From positions 1-22,454 of the forward strand of contig CAXMPG010000099.1 of assembly GCA_964195485.1 (NCBI GenBank): a DNA stretch of 22,454 nucleotides, in the 5' to 3' direction. Every line of letters begins with the position of its first letter. Within the stretch, counting starts at the first letter, position 1. Below, in pieces: positions 14,268 through 22,321 of the stretch. A model generated the notes under the pieces. That model saw only the letters and a list, made by a program, of their open reading frames with translations. It was not told the DNA's origin and did not search any database. The position numbers and the translations under genes were made by a program. This DNA is from CAJXZP01 sp964195485 (GTDB taxonomy: Bacteria > Bacteroidota > Bacteroidia > Flavobacteriales_G > Salibacteraceae).

Positions 14268-17200
14268 CTCTCTCTGATTTTAATTCAATAACCGCACCTT
14301 CAACTAATTCTGCCGCTGGTTTATCTCCAGTAGTATACCATTGCCAAAGAATTTTTATTTCATTACTTAATTTCAACATCAACGGCAACATTACTAAGGT
14401 TAGTACCGTTGCTAAGCCTATTCCATAAGCGATAGAAATAGCCATTGGAATTAAGAACTGTGCCTGACGACTCGTTTCAAAAATTAATGGCGATAAACCC
14501 GCAATCGTAGTTATGGTAGTCAAGAATATTGCTCTAAACCGTGATTTACTTGCACCAATTAATGCGTCATCAAACGACATTCCCTCTTTCAAGTAAATAT
14601 TGAATTTACTGATGAGTACCAGTCCATCATTGACAATAATCCCAATCAGTGCGATGATACCTAAGAAACTTAAAACGTTAATTGGAAACCCGTGAATGTA
14701 ATGTCCCCAAGCAACGCCAATAAACGAAAATGGAACCATTAACAGTAACACAATGGGTTGGTCAAACGACCTAAAGGTAAAGGCAATAATTACGAATATC
14801 ATGAAAATAATCACCGGTAAAACAGCCGCTGCCGAAGCACCCGTTTGCTCTGCTTCTCTATTTTGACCTTCAAAAATGGCTTCCACTCCCGGAAAACGTT
14901 CTTTCATTATTGGAAGTAAATCTTCTTTAATATCTGCCATCATATCGGTTGCACTGGTGCTTGGGTCTTTCAAGTCAGAATCAATTCTAATCTCTCTTTT
15001 CCCGTTTAAGTGATTTATAGAAATCTCTCCCCTTTCAATAGCATAATTGGCTACTTCACGCAATGGGACTCTATCACCGGAATTATTCACTAAACGCATA
15101 TCGTCTAGCTGCTGTAATGAATTTCGTTCTTCTAAATCGTAACGTACCCAAACCTTAATTTCGTCTTGGCCACGTTGAAAACGCTGTACCTGATGACCAA
15201 AAAAGCCACTTCTAATTTGGCTAATTACATTGTTAAGTGTGAAACCCATTGCATAGGCCTTTTCTTTCAGTGTAATATTGATTTCTTTTATTCCTGCAGG
15301 GTCATTATCTGTTAAATCCTTTAACAACGAATTCTTTCGAAGCTCCGTTTTCAAAAACACTTTCGCTTTTTTAAGCTCCTCGGTGTTTCTACTCATTAAC
15401 GACATAGAAATTGGTTTCCCACCAAAGTTACCTCCAGAGCCATACGTTAATGCTTCAGCTGCATCAATGTTTCCAACCATTTCCCCTAATTTGGTAGAGG
15501 CAATGTAAGATGCGAAATTTCTACCCTCACCGGGCAATAAATTGATATTTAAAGAGGCATTAGCTGTTCCTGGACCTACTTTCTTAATGATGTTTACAAT
15601 AGGGTTATCTAAATCGTATTCTTCCGCTAGTTCATCATTCATTATCCACGCCTTTGCTTCAATACTCGAGATAATAGAATCGGTAATCGCGTCATTTGTA
15701 CCTTGCGGCATTTTCAACGTAACCACTACTCTATCGCTCGCTATTTGCGGGAAGAATGTAAACTTGATTATTCCTCCACCAATAGCCCCAACGGTTATCA
15801 TCAATAATGCAATTGGAATGGCAAAACCAAGCAATTTGTTTTTCAAGAAGAACCTTAGGTAAGGGTCATACAGTTTTTCACGCATGAAATCCATAAACTT
15901 ATCTGCCCAAACATTAAAGAAATACGATTTTTGGTTTGACGTTAACGCTTTAGAATGTGCTACGTGTGATGGTAAGATTATTAAGGCTTCTACTAAAGAA
16001 ACCGTTAATGTAAGTAATACAATAACGGCTACTTCACCAAAAAACTCCCCAATTTTACCGTCTAAAAAGAAGAAGGTAGAAAATGCTACCAGCGTAGTCA
16101 TAATAGCCGACACAATTGCGGGCATTACTTCCATAGTTCCATCAATAGCCGATTGAATAGGCGTCTTTCCTTTTTCATGGTGATGGTAAATATTTTCGGC
16201 AATTACAATTCCATCATCTACCAGAATTCCAATTACGATAATCATTCCGAACAACGACAACACATTAATGGTTACCCCAAAAAAGCCGGCAAAAATGAAC
16301 ATCCCTAAAAATGAAATAGGTAATCCAAACGCTACCCAAAAAGCCAGTCTTGGCTTTAAAAACATCGCTAAGAAAAATAGCACTAATGCCATTCCTTGAA
16401 TTGCGTTTTTAGTCAGTAATTCCGTACGTTGAATAATAGTTTGCGATGCATCACGCGTAACGTCTATAGAAACATTGTCATGGGTCTTATTGTACTCTTC
16501 AATATATTTAAGAGTACTTTCAGCTACCGTAATTAAATCTTCGCTATTGGTAGTATTTACCTGAAAATTAATAGATGGCTTACTGTTATAATAGGAACGA
16601 TTTGGGTTTTCAGACCACTTATCCTTAACGTTAGCCACATCTTTCAAGTAAACCTTATCTCCGTTACTTAAGGCTTTAACCACAATATAGTCCAGCTCAT
16701 CCCCGTAATACGAGCGATTTCTAACCCGGATTAAAAACTCTTCTTCTGGCGTTTTAATGGATCCACCCGATGACAATATATTACTGGCAGATACCGCATT
16801 TGAAACTTCTTGAAACGTAAGATTAAAAGAACGTAATTGGTCTTCGCTTACGGCAATTTCAATTTCTTCATCTGGAAAACCCGACATTTCAATTTGTGAA
16901 ATACCCTCTGTCCCTCGAATATCGGCCTCTACTTCACGACCCATTTCTTTAAGCGTTTTGAGCGAAATATCATCTCCACTTAATACAAATGAAACCGCTT
17001 CTGTTCTGAAAACTTCTTTCGAAATAATGGGTGGCTCCATTCCTATAGGAAACGATGGCACCTTATCCACCGCATTTTTAATATCATCCAGTACGGCAGA
17101 AACATCATACCCTTTGAGTACTTCTACCCGAATGGTTGCCGCGTTTTCACTTGATGTAGATGTGAACCGATCAATACCAACTAACCCTTTTAGGTTATCC

Positions 17201-17406
17201 TCAATTTTTAACACAACACCCTCTTCCATCTCGGCTGGAGATGCTCCAGGGTAATTCATGGTAAGGTTAATGTTTCTTGATTCGCTTAAAGGGAAAAAAG
17301 AAGACTTTAAAGACATGGCTCCCATTATTCCAAGTAGCACAAATCCTAGGATTACTACCGAAACAACAATGGGGTATTTTATGAAATGAATAATAATCTT
17401 TCTCAT
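14254..17406 (-). CDS. RND-family efflux pump inner-membrane permease (AcrB/MdtB-like)
   Basis: A 1050-aa proton-driven transporter. It has the RND layout: TM1 at residues ~10-30, a large periplasmic loop, TM2-6, a second loop and TM8-12. The proton-relay aspartates are present as GILVDDGIVIAENI (Asp397-Asp398 in TM4). The C-terminal half has the related GIIALIGIIVNDGLVLISKF. The periplasmic segments MNYPGASPAEMEE and FPLSESRNI are typical of the hydrophobe/amphiphile efflux group rather than the heavy-metal (CusA) group, whose Met-rich pore residues I do not see. It is full length. It begins 3 nt after the fusion-protein stop and overlaps tolC. The substrate cannot be predicted. Confidence 0.96.
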   Translation of the reverse strand: MRKIIIHFIKYPIVVSVVILGFVLLGIMGAMSLKSSFFPLSESRNINLTMNYPGASPAEMEEGVVLKIEDNLKGLVGIDRFTSTSSENAATIRVEVLKGYDVSAVLDDIKNAVDKVPSFPIGMEPPIISKEVFRTEAVSFVLSGDDISLKTLKEMGREVEADIRGTEGISQIEMSGFPDEEIEIAVSEDQLRSFNLTFQEVSNAVSASNILSSGGSIKTPEEEFLIRVRNRSYYGDELDYIVVKALSNGDKVYLKDVANVKDKWSENPNRSYYNSKPSINFQVNTTNSEDLITVAESTLKYIEEYNKTHDNVSIDVTRDASQTIIQRTELLTKNAIQGMALVLFFLAMFLKPRLAFWVAFGLPISFLGMFIFAGFFGVTINVLSLFGMIIVIGILVDDGIVIAENIYHHHEKGKTPIQSAIDGTMEVMPAIVSAIMTTLVAFSTFFFLDGKIGEFFGEVAVIVLLTLTVSLVEALIILPSHVAHSKALTSNQKSYFFNVWADKFMDFMREKLYDPYLRFFLKNKLLGFAIPIALLMITVGAIGGGIIKFTFFPQIASDRVVVTLKMPQGTNDAITDSIISSIEAKAWIMNDELAEEYDLDNPIVNIIKKVGPGTANASLNINLLPGEGRNFASYIASTKLGEMVGNIDAAEALTYGSGGNFGGKPISMSLMSRNTEELKKAKVFLKTELRKNSLLKDLTDNDPAGIKEINITLKEKAYAMGFTLNNVISQIRSGFFGHQVQRFQRGQDEIKVWVRYDLEERNSLQQLDDMRLVNNSGDRVPLREVANYAIERGEISINHLNGKREIRIDSDLKDPSTSATDMMADIKEDLLPIMKERFPGVEAIFEGQNREAEQTGASAAAVLPVIIFMIFVIIAFTFRSFDQPIVLLLMVPFSFIGVAWGHYIHGFPINVLSFLGIIALIGIIVNDGLVLISKFNIYLKEGMSFDDALIGASKSRFRAIFLTTITTIAGLSPLIFETSRQAQFLIPMAISIAYGIGLATVLTLVMLPLMLKLSNEIKILWQWYTTGDKPAAELVEGAVIELKSERDAGE

Positions 17407-17409
17407 GAT

Positions 17410-18528
17410 TTAATCTTCTAGTTCTACAGTCACTTTCATACCCGCATACGCTCCAGGAATTGGCTTAGCCAACACCCATGTACTATTTTTAATGCCATGA
17501 ACAATTACCGAGGTTCGCGACTTATGAGCCACCTCAACACTTGCCAGCGTCAATATAGAATCAGAGTTCACTACGTAAATATTAGAACCATCAACCAATA
17601 AATTTCTAGGTATTTCAAGGGCATTCAATTTTTCTTGACCAAAAATATTAGCTTCCAAATACATCCCTTCCCTTAGATCAGCTCCGTTAAGAAGTACGAA
17701 AATTTGAATGGTTTGCGTGGCTGGGTCAATTTTTCCATTGATTCTAGAAATCTTACCTACCCACGATTCTGATTCGTTATCTGGGTTTGTAACGCTTACT
17801 TCTTGACCTATTTTAATAGAACGAATTAATGTTTTACTAACCGCCAATTCCAACTCGTATTGCGAAGGATTAATAAACTCGCCTAATTTCTGACCATTTC
17901 TAACCAATGAACCTGGAGTAACTAGCGCCTCTGTTAATATGCCATCAAAAGGGGCGGTTAACGAATACTTTTGAAATACAATTTCTAAATTTTTAGTGTT
18001 GTAATACGTGGTATAAATATTTCTACCCGTAATAAAAAACTTCTCCTTGTTAGTCTGTGGTTCCGGTAAGTCAGCTATAGACTTACTCATATCAAACGAC
18101 TTTAAGTAGTTATCCCAATGTGGGTATGCATCTGGATAATCTAGTTTTAAATCAGGCAACATACTCGTAATTAAATTTTGAAGCACACTTTTTTGCGCTT
18201 GAAGATTTGCATAAAAGTCGTCACTTTTAATTCTTACCAAAACCTCTCCTTTACTGTAACGAGCACCTGGCTTAAATTCTTTTGAAGCCGTTTGCATTAC
18301 ACCTTGAACTTCCGCAAACAAATCAATCTTATACTTGGCAGAAAGCTTCCCGTTTTCTACAATACTGATTGGAACCGTATCGTTTTGCGCTTGCATGACA
18401 AATGCTTTTGAAATAGACACCGCAGTGGATGGCTTATTTTTCTTTTTACTGTTGGTTAACGCTTTCATTAAGAAAAAACCTCCTGCTAACACTAACACAG
18501 CAATCAACTTAGTAATAATTGGTCTCAT
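17410..18528 (-). CDS. RND periplasmic adaptor (membrane fusion protein, HlyD/AcrA type)
   Basis: A 372-aa periplasmic adaptor linking pump and TolC channel. An N-terminal membrane anchor (KLIAVLVLAGGFFLMKAL, residues ~8-25) is not a lipoprotein signal. It is followed by a lipoyl-like half (SAKYKIDLFAEVQGVMQTA, then YSKGEVLVRI), a short helical hairpin region, the second lipoyl half (KYSLTAPFDGILTEALVTPGSLV), a beta-barrel domain (LELAVSKTLIRSIKIGQEVSV) and a membrane-proximal C-terminal domain. The gene lies one nucleotide after the marR stop and 3 nt before the RND gene. Confidence 0.94.
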   Translation of the reverse strand: MRPIITKLIAVLVLAGGFFLMKALTNSKKKNKPSTAVSISKAFVMQAQNDTVPISIVENGKLSAKYKIDLFAEVQGVMQTASKEFKPGARYSKGEVLVRIKSDDFYANLQAQKSVLQNLITSMLPDLKLDYPDAYPHWDNYLKSFDMSKSIADLPEPQTNKEKFFITGRNIYTTYYNTKNLEIVFQKYSLTAPFDGILTEALVTPGSLVRNGQKLGEFINPSQYELELAVSKTLIRSIKIGQEVSVTNPDNESESWVGKISRINGKIDPATQTIQIFVLLNGADLREGMYLEANIFGQEKLNALEIPRNLLVDGSNIYVVNSDSILTLASVEVAHKSRTSVIVHGIKNSTWVLAKPIPGAYAGMKVTVELED

Positions 18529-18529
18529 A

Positions 18530-18982
18530 TTATTCTCTATTATTTTTTGTTCTTACTTCAATAAGTTTATTTCTCACTTTATTTAATGTCTCCAAAAACT
18601 TGGTTCTTTCCTCTTCAGAAATTTCCGCCTCCACATCATCCAACATATCACAAATAAACGGCATAGCTTTATCTAAAAACTCTTTCCCTTTAGGAGTAAT
18701 GCAAACTAATTTCACTCGCTTATCCGTACTGGATGATTTTCTAACTACAAGCTCTTTTCTTTCTAACGTTTTGATGTTTCGGGTAAACGTAGTTTTATCA
18801 CGACCCGTTAATTCAGCAAGGTTGCTTTGAGGTTGTTCATTGTTCCCAGAAATCACTCTTAAGAAAACAAACTGCAACTTACTTAAAGGAATCCCTTCTT
18901 TATAAAGTTTATCCTCTATCATTAGGTCTAGAACCTTAGCCGTTCTTCCTAAACTTGGTAATATGCTGTTCTCTAAATTCAT
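18530..18982 (-). CDS. MarR-family transcriptional regulator of the efflux operon
   Basis: A 150-aa winged-helix regulator, first gene of the operon marR-MFP-RND-tolC. The central DNA-binding core reads QSNLAELTGRDKTTFTRNIK (helix-turn-helix with recognition helix) followed by the wing LVVRKSSSTDKRVKLVCITPKG, in which the Asp-Lys-Arg wing tip is the MarR signature. The flanking helices (1-~40 and ~110-145) form the dimer interface. Family members usually repress their own operon and release DNA on binding a phenolic or similar ligand or on cysteine oxidation. This protein has two Cys (in LVCITPKG and PFICDML), but no OhrR-type N-terminal Cys. A matching operator-like palindrome lies at 19015-19040, 33 nt upstream of the ATG. 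Confidence 0.95.
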   Translation of the reverse strand: MNLENSILPSLGRTAKVLDLMIEDKLYKEGIPLSKLQFVFLRVISGNNEQPQSNLAELTGRDKTTFTRNIKTLERKELVVRKSSSTDKRVKLVCITPKGKEFLDKAMPFICDMLDDVEAEISEEERTKFLETLNKVRNKLIEVRTKNNRE

Positions 18983-18997
18983 TTCTTAAAATCCGGG

Positions 18998-19005
18998 CAA
19001 ATATA
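18998..19005 (-). promoter_or_regulatory. -7 promoter element of the marR-efflux operon
   Basis: On the minus strand TATATTTG matches TAnnTTTG exactly. It lies 15 nt before the marR ATG, giving a very short leader. The region where the -33 element would fall is occupied by the palindrome at 19015-19040. Confidence 0.65.
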
Positions 19006-19014
19006 CTCCGAATT

Positions 19015-19040
19015 AATTTAGGTGTATATGCAACTAAATT
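19015..19040. promoter_or_regulatory. 26-bp near-perfect palindrome, probable MarR operator
   Basis: The arms AATTTAG (19015-19021) and CTAAATT (19034-19040) are perfect complements. The inner 12 nt GTGTATATGCAA add four more symmetric pairs, so 11 of 13 positions match. The core (TAG-x-TG-x-ATAT-x-CA-x-CTA) resembles MarR-family operators. It starts 9 bp upstream of the marR -7 box, so a bound dimer would block the promoter. The symmetry is read directly; the link to the neighbouring MarR is inferred. Confidence 0.75.
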
Positions 19041-19100
19041 TATTTTATTGTTAATTAAATCTATAAGCGCATCAGAATAACTAATGCGCCATAAATTTTT

Positions 19101-19114
19101 TTAGACCAATCTAA
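19101..19114 (+). promoter_or_regulatory. TTAGACCAATCTAA dyad in the NRAMP promoter, MntR/DtxR-like operator candidate
   Basis: TTAGA and TCTAA are perfect arms around CCAA. The dyad lies just before TTTATTTG (19120-19127), a one-mismatch -7 box, and 35 nt before the TTG start. DtxR/MntR-type metalloregulators bind TTAG...CTAA dyads and commonly repress mntH-type genes when Mn or Fe is plentiful. No such regulator is encoded in the window. Confidence 0.55.
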
Positions 19115-19149
19115 TTATATTTATTTGCACCATCAAAAAATAACAGCAT

Positions 19150-21027
19150 TTGTCAGAAATCACACCTTCGTTAGAAGATATTCATTCATCCATTGACGCC
19201 AGAAACAAAAAGGGCTGGTTCCGTAAGCTATTCGCTTTCATGGGACCTGCATATTTGATTAGCGTAGGGTATATGGATCCAGGAAACTGGGCGACCGATA
19301 TTGCGGGTGGTGCACAATTTGGGTACAAACTAATTTGGGTTTTAGTAATGAGTAACATCATTGCATTGCTTTTACAAAGCTTGAGTGCTCGATTAGGAAT
19401 TGTTCGAGGAAGAGATTTAGCCCAAGCTTCACGCGAAGAATTTCCAAAGCCTGTTAATTTCTCCTTATACATCCTTGCTGAAATTGCCATTGCTTCTACT
19501 GATTTAGCAGAAGTACTTGGAATGGCTATTGGATTAAATTTACTATTTGACATTCCTCTTTTATATGGCGTAGTTTTAACCTTATTCGATACCTTTTTAT
19601 TACTCTTCTTAATTAATAAAGGAGTCCGTAAAATGGAAGCTTTTATTCTAGCGCTTATTGGTGTCATTGGAGGTGCATTTTTTGCGGAAATGATATTTGC
19701 ACAACCTCACTTACCTTCCGTAATGGAAGGCTTTATTCCTTCTATTCCTAATACCGCTGCTTTATTTATAGCTATTGGTATTATTGGCGCTACAGTAATG
19801 CCACATAACTTGTATCTACATTCTTCTTTGGTTCAAACGCGTAATTACGATAAAAGCGAAAAAGGAATGCGACAAGCCATACGGTTCAATATTTTTGATA
19901 CTACCATTGCCTTAAATCTTGCCTTTTTTGTGAATGCGGCTATATTGATTTTAGCTGCCGCTACCTTTTATCAAAGCGGAATGTATGACGTCTCCCAAAT
20001 TGAAGATGCGTACAAATTCTTAGAACCTATGTTAGGTACTAAGTGGGCGCCTATTCTTTTTGCAGTGGCATTAATTGCGGCAGGACAAAGCTCTACGCTT
20101 ACTGGAACATTAGCCGGACAAATTGTAATGGAAGGATATTTGAATCTTCGGTTCCAACCTTGGGTTCGAAGAATAATCACACGATTAATTGCTATTGTTC
20201 CAGCCGTTATTGTCATTCTTATTTTTGGAGAGGGCTCTACTGGAACGCTATTGATTTTAAGCCAGGTAATTTTAAGTTTACAATTGGGTTTCGCAGTTAT
20301 TCCGTTAATTCATCACGTATCGGATAAAAAAACAATGGGCGTTTTTGCCATCGGTCCTTGGACTAAATTAGGCGCTTGGCTATCGGCTTCTATAATTGTA
20401 GCCTTAAATATTTGGTTGGTTATTGAAGAAACATCCAACTTCATGAGCGTAACCGAAAGTCCTATTTTATGGTCTATTGTGCTTATCATTTTTGGCGGGT
20501 TTGCACTAACTCTATTGGTTTATGTCACTTTTGTACCGATGTTCAAACAACGCACTCAAATACGAGAATCAGCCATGCATCAAGAACAATTACTATTGGA
20601 TATTAATGCCCCTAAAGAGTATAATAGAATTGCGGTTGCTGTTGATTTTAGCGATGTAGATAACAAAGTGATCCAGCATGTACTTACCGTTGCTAATAAA
20701 GACACCGAAATTCTATTAATTCATATTGTAGAAAGTGTGGTAGCTAGAGTTTTTGGTGATGATGTAAACGATAGCGAAACACAAGCAGATGCCGCTTTTA
20801 TTGCTAATTACAAAAAGCAAATTACCGCATTAGGTTATAATGTCACTACTGAGTTAGGTTACGGAAGTCCGAAAAAGACCATTCCTGAAATCACCACAAA
20901 GTTTAGTGCAGACTTATTGGTTCTAGGTTCTCACGGACATGGAATTTGGGCGGACATGTTGTTTGGAACTACCATTGATACGGTACGTCATAAAGTTGAA
21001 ATTCCGGTATTTATTGTACGTGAGTAA
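19150..21027 (+). CDS. NRAMP divalent metal transporter with C-terminal UspA domain
   Basis: A 625-aa fusion. Residues ~28-465 are an NRAMP proton-coupled Mn/Fe importer: the TM1 metal site GYMDPGNWATD (Asp43, Asn46), the TM6 site GATVMPHNLYLHSS (Met217 in MPHN 217-220) and GQSSTLTGTLAGQIVMEGYL in TM8, with about 11 TM segments. Residues ~488-625 are a universal stress protein domain starting KEYNRIAVAVDFSD, with the ATP-binding pattern G-x2-G-x9-G-T as GSHGHGIWADMLFGTT (593-608). The cytoplasmic UspA domain may regulate transport through ATP, which is inference. The only usable start is TTG at 19150: a TAA stop lies at 19141 in frame, and the first ATG (residue 31) would remove the start of TM1. 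A metal-regulator-like dyad lies upstream and a long hairpin downstream. Confidence 0.95.
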   Translation: MSEITPSLEDIHSSIDARNKKGWFRKLFAFMGPAYLISVGYMDPGNWATDIAGGAQFGYKLIWVLVMSNIIALLLQSLSARLGIVRGRDLAQASREEFPKPVNFSLYILAEIAIASTDLAEVLGMAIGLNLLFDIPLLYGVVLTLFDTFLLLFLINKGVRKMEAFILALIGVIGGAFFAEMIFAQPHLPSVMEGFIPSIPNTAALFIAIGIIGATVMPHNLYLHSSLVQTRNYDKSEKGMRQAIRFNIFDTTIALNLAFFVNAAILILAAATFYQSGMYDVSQIEDAYKFLEPMLGTKWAPILFAVALIAAGQSSTLTGTLAGQIVMEGYLNLRFQPWVRRIITRLIAIVPAVIVILIFGEGSTGTLLILSQVILSLQLGFAVIPLIHHVSDKKTMGVFAIGPWTKLGAWLSASIIVALNIWLVIEETSNFMSVTESPILWSIVLIIFGGFALTLLVYVTFVPMFKQRTQIRESAMHQEQLLLDINAPKEYNRIAVAVDFSDVDNKVIQHVLTVANKDTEILLIHIVESVVARVFGDDVNDSETQADAAFIANYKKQITALGYNVTTELGYGSPKKTIPEITTKFSADLLVLGSHGHGIWADMLFGTTIDTVRHKVEIPVFIVRE

Positions 21028-21035
21028 TTGAAGCT

Positions 21036-21070
21036 TAGTGATAGTTTCACTCCGAGTGAAGCTATCACTA
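21036..21070 (+). terminator. Long hairpin after the NRAMP gene (probable terminator)
   Basis: TAGTGATAG-T-TTCACT (21036-21051) pairs with AGTGAA-G-CTATCACTA (21055-21070) around a 3-nt loop: 16 positions with a single T-G wobble. It starts 8 nt after the stop codon. A strong U-run does not follow (GCCAATTTAAC), so it may end the transcript by another route or protect its 3' end. Confidence 0.7.
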
Positions 21071-21091
21071 GCCAATTTAACTAAAGCAAAC

Positions 21092-21114
21092 TCATTAGCA
21101 ATTTCAACTAATGA
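21092..21114 (+). promoter_or_regulatory. TCATTAG/CTAATGA inverted repeat upstream of the DUF2233 gene
   Basis: Perfect 7-bp arms at 21092-21098 and 21108-21114 with a 9-nt spacer. The dyad ends 8 nt before the TTTGGCTACAAT that leads into the ATG at 21133. A similar dyad lies before the decayed copy (21921-21939), which suggests a duplicated control site. Confidence 0.45.
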
Positions 21115-21132
21115 TCACAATCTTTGGCTACA

Positions 21133-21855
21133 ATGAAAAAAATTCATCTATTGTTATTTATTGGATTCCTATTTACCATTTACTCCTTTAACCAGAATGG
21201 AAACACCTCAAGCAATATTCTAAGCTATCAAGTCAATCTTAAAACCAAAGAGCTAAAAATGTATTGGAAAGATGGGTTTGGAAATAACTATTTGAATTTC
21301 GACAACCTGGGTTCCGATTTAAAACAAAACAAACAAAAACTCATTTTCGCCATGAATGGTGGCATGTATCTGAAAGACCATTCCCCAAAGGGATTTTTTA
21401 TTGAAAATGGTATCTCTAAAAAGAAAATGAACACCGTTCAGAATGCCTATGGTAATTTCTACATGCAACCAAATGGTATATTTTACATCACCCAAGAAAA
21501 CGAAGCTGTGGTTGTTTCTTTATCGGAATATAACTCTTCATCCGACATTAAATACACCACCCAATCGGTGCCTATGTTACTTATCAATGGTAAAATGCAT
21601 ACGCAATTTATCAAAGGATCTAAAAACCTATATATTAGAAATGGCGTGGGGATTCTCTCAAACGGTAATGTGCTATTCGCCATATCTAAAGAGCGGATAA
21701 ACTTTTATGATTTCGCTACTTTCTTTAAAAACAAAGGATGTAAAAATGCTTCGTACTTGGATGGGTTTGTGTCAAGAGTCTATCTACCCGAACAAAACTG
21801 GGAGCAATTAGATGGCGACTTCGGGGTAATTATTGGCGTCACTGAGAAACTGTGA
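21133..21855 (+). CDS. Exported DUF2233 / phosphodiester glycosidase (NAGPA-like) family protein
   Basis: A 240-aa protein with an N-terminal signal peptide (KKIHLLLFIGFLFTIYSF). The body shows the family pattern: FAMNGGMYLKDHSPKGFFIENG, then FYMQPNGIFYI, RNGVGILSNGNVLFAIS, and near the C-terminus CKNASYLDGFVSRVYLP and DFGVIIG. The asparagine/glycine-rich FAMNGGM and the Asp of YLDG are the conserved polar positions I would expect at the active site. The family includes the mammalian uncovering enzyme that removes N-acetylglucosamine from a phosphodiester; the bacterial substrates are mostly unknown. A TTG at 21124 is in frame, but ATG 21133 gives the better signal peptide. TTTG lies only 7 nt before the ATG, so the leader could be extremely short. 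A degenerate copy follows 97 nt downstream of the stop codon. Confidence 0.85.
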   Translation: MKKIHLLLFIGFLFTIYSFNQNGNTSSNILSYQVNLKTKELKMYWKDGFGNNYLNFDNLGSDLKQNKQKLIFAMNGGMYLKDHSPKGFFIENGISKKKMNTVQNAYGNFYMQPNGIFYITQENEAVVVSLSEYNSSSDIKYTTQSVPMLLINGKMHTQFIKGSKNLYIRNGVGILSNGNVLFAISKERINFYDFATFFKNKGCKNASYLDGFVSRVYLPEQNWEQLDGDFGVIIGVTEKL

Positions 21856-22321
21856 TTTTTAAATCATTTCTTATTTAACTCGATATAGCTGCCTCACTAT
21901 TCCATTATATAATAGTAATAATATTAGCTATTCTAATATAAATACATAATATTTGGCTACAATCAACGATATCAATATTTTACTATTCCTTGGAATTCTT
22001 ATTAGTTTTAATTCCAACCATAACACACAAATATTTTACTACTAAATCGAAGTTGATTATAAATTTCGATTCCCAAAATTCAACATGTTCTGGCGTTTAT
22101 TCTCTAGCAACGGTAATTTGGATTTTGTAAAATTTTGTTCAAGTTATGGATAATAAATATCAATTAATCTATATCTGGACTTGATGAAATTGCCAATTCT
22201 TTTGGAGTTATACTCTAACGAGTTAGAAATTTTTGGGAATGACTTTTAAATAAAATTTTTATTTGAAAACATACTTTGGGTCAAAACAATTAACAAAGCA
22301 GAAAGAAATATTTAGCAAAAC
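21856..22321. other. 466-nt region between the DUF2233 gene and the last ORF
   Basis: No intact gene. It holds a dyad ATATTAG/CTAATAT (21921-21927, 21933-21939), the remnant described at 21953-22255 and an AT-rich tract AAATAAAATTTTTATTT near 22247. The 60 nt before the ATG at 22322 must carry the promoter of the last ORF, but I see no exact -7 box there. Confidence 0.55.
21953..22255 (+). pseudogene. Decayed, internally shortened duplicate of the DUF2233 gene
   Basis: The 5' part mirrors the intact gene. The DNA TTGGCTACAAT is identical at both starts (21124 and 21953), with an ATC replacing the ATG at codon 4. The conceptual translation LATINDINILLFLGILISFN matches LATMKKIHLLLFIGFLFTIY. 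IFYY-stop-IEVDYK aligns with ILSYQVNLKTK, a TAA (22043-22045) standing where the intact gene has CAA. NMFWRLFSSNGNLDF aligns with KMYWKDGFGNNYLNF. Later stops follow. Near 22170-22215 the pieces YLD and, in another frame, LDEIANSFGVIL resemble YLDGF and LDGDFGVII of the intact C-terminus, so roughly the middle 60 percent is missing. The 5' match is convincing; the 3' match is suggestive. Confidence 0.7.

Noticed and set aside
14254..18528. Heavy-metal (Cus/Czc) type efflux as the specific function of the RND operon
   Set aside because: No Met-rich metal-binding residues are seen in the pump or adaptor, and the regulator is MarR rather than a metal sensor.
22247..22263. AT-rich AAATAAAATTTTTATTT as a terminator of the decayed copy
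   Set aside because: The stem would consist only of A-T pairs with almost no loop; too weak and expected by chance in this AT-rich stretch.
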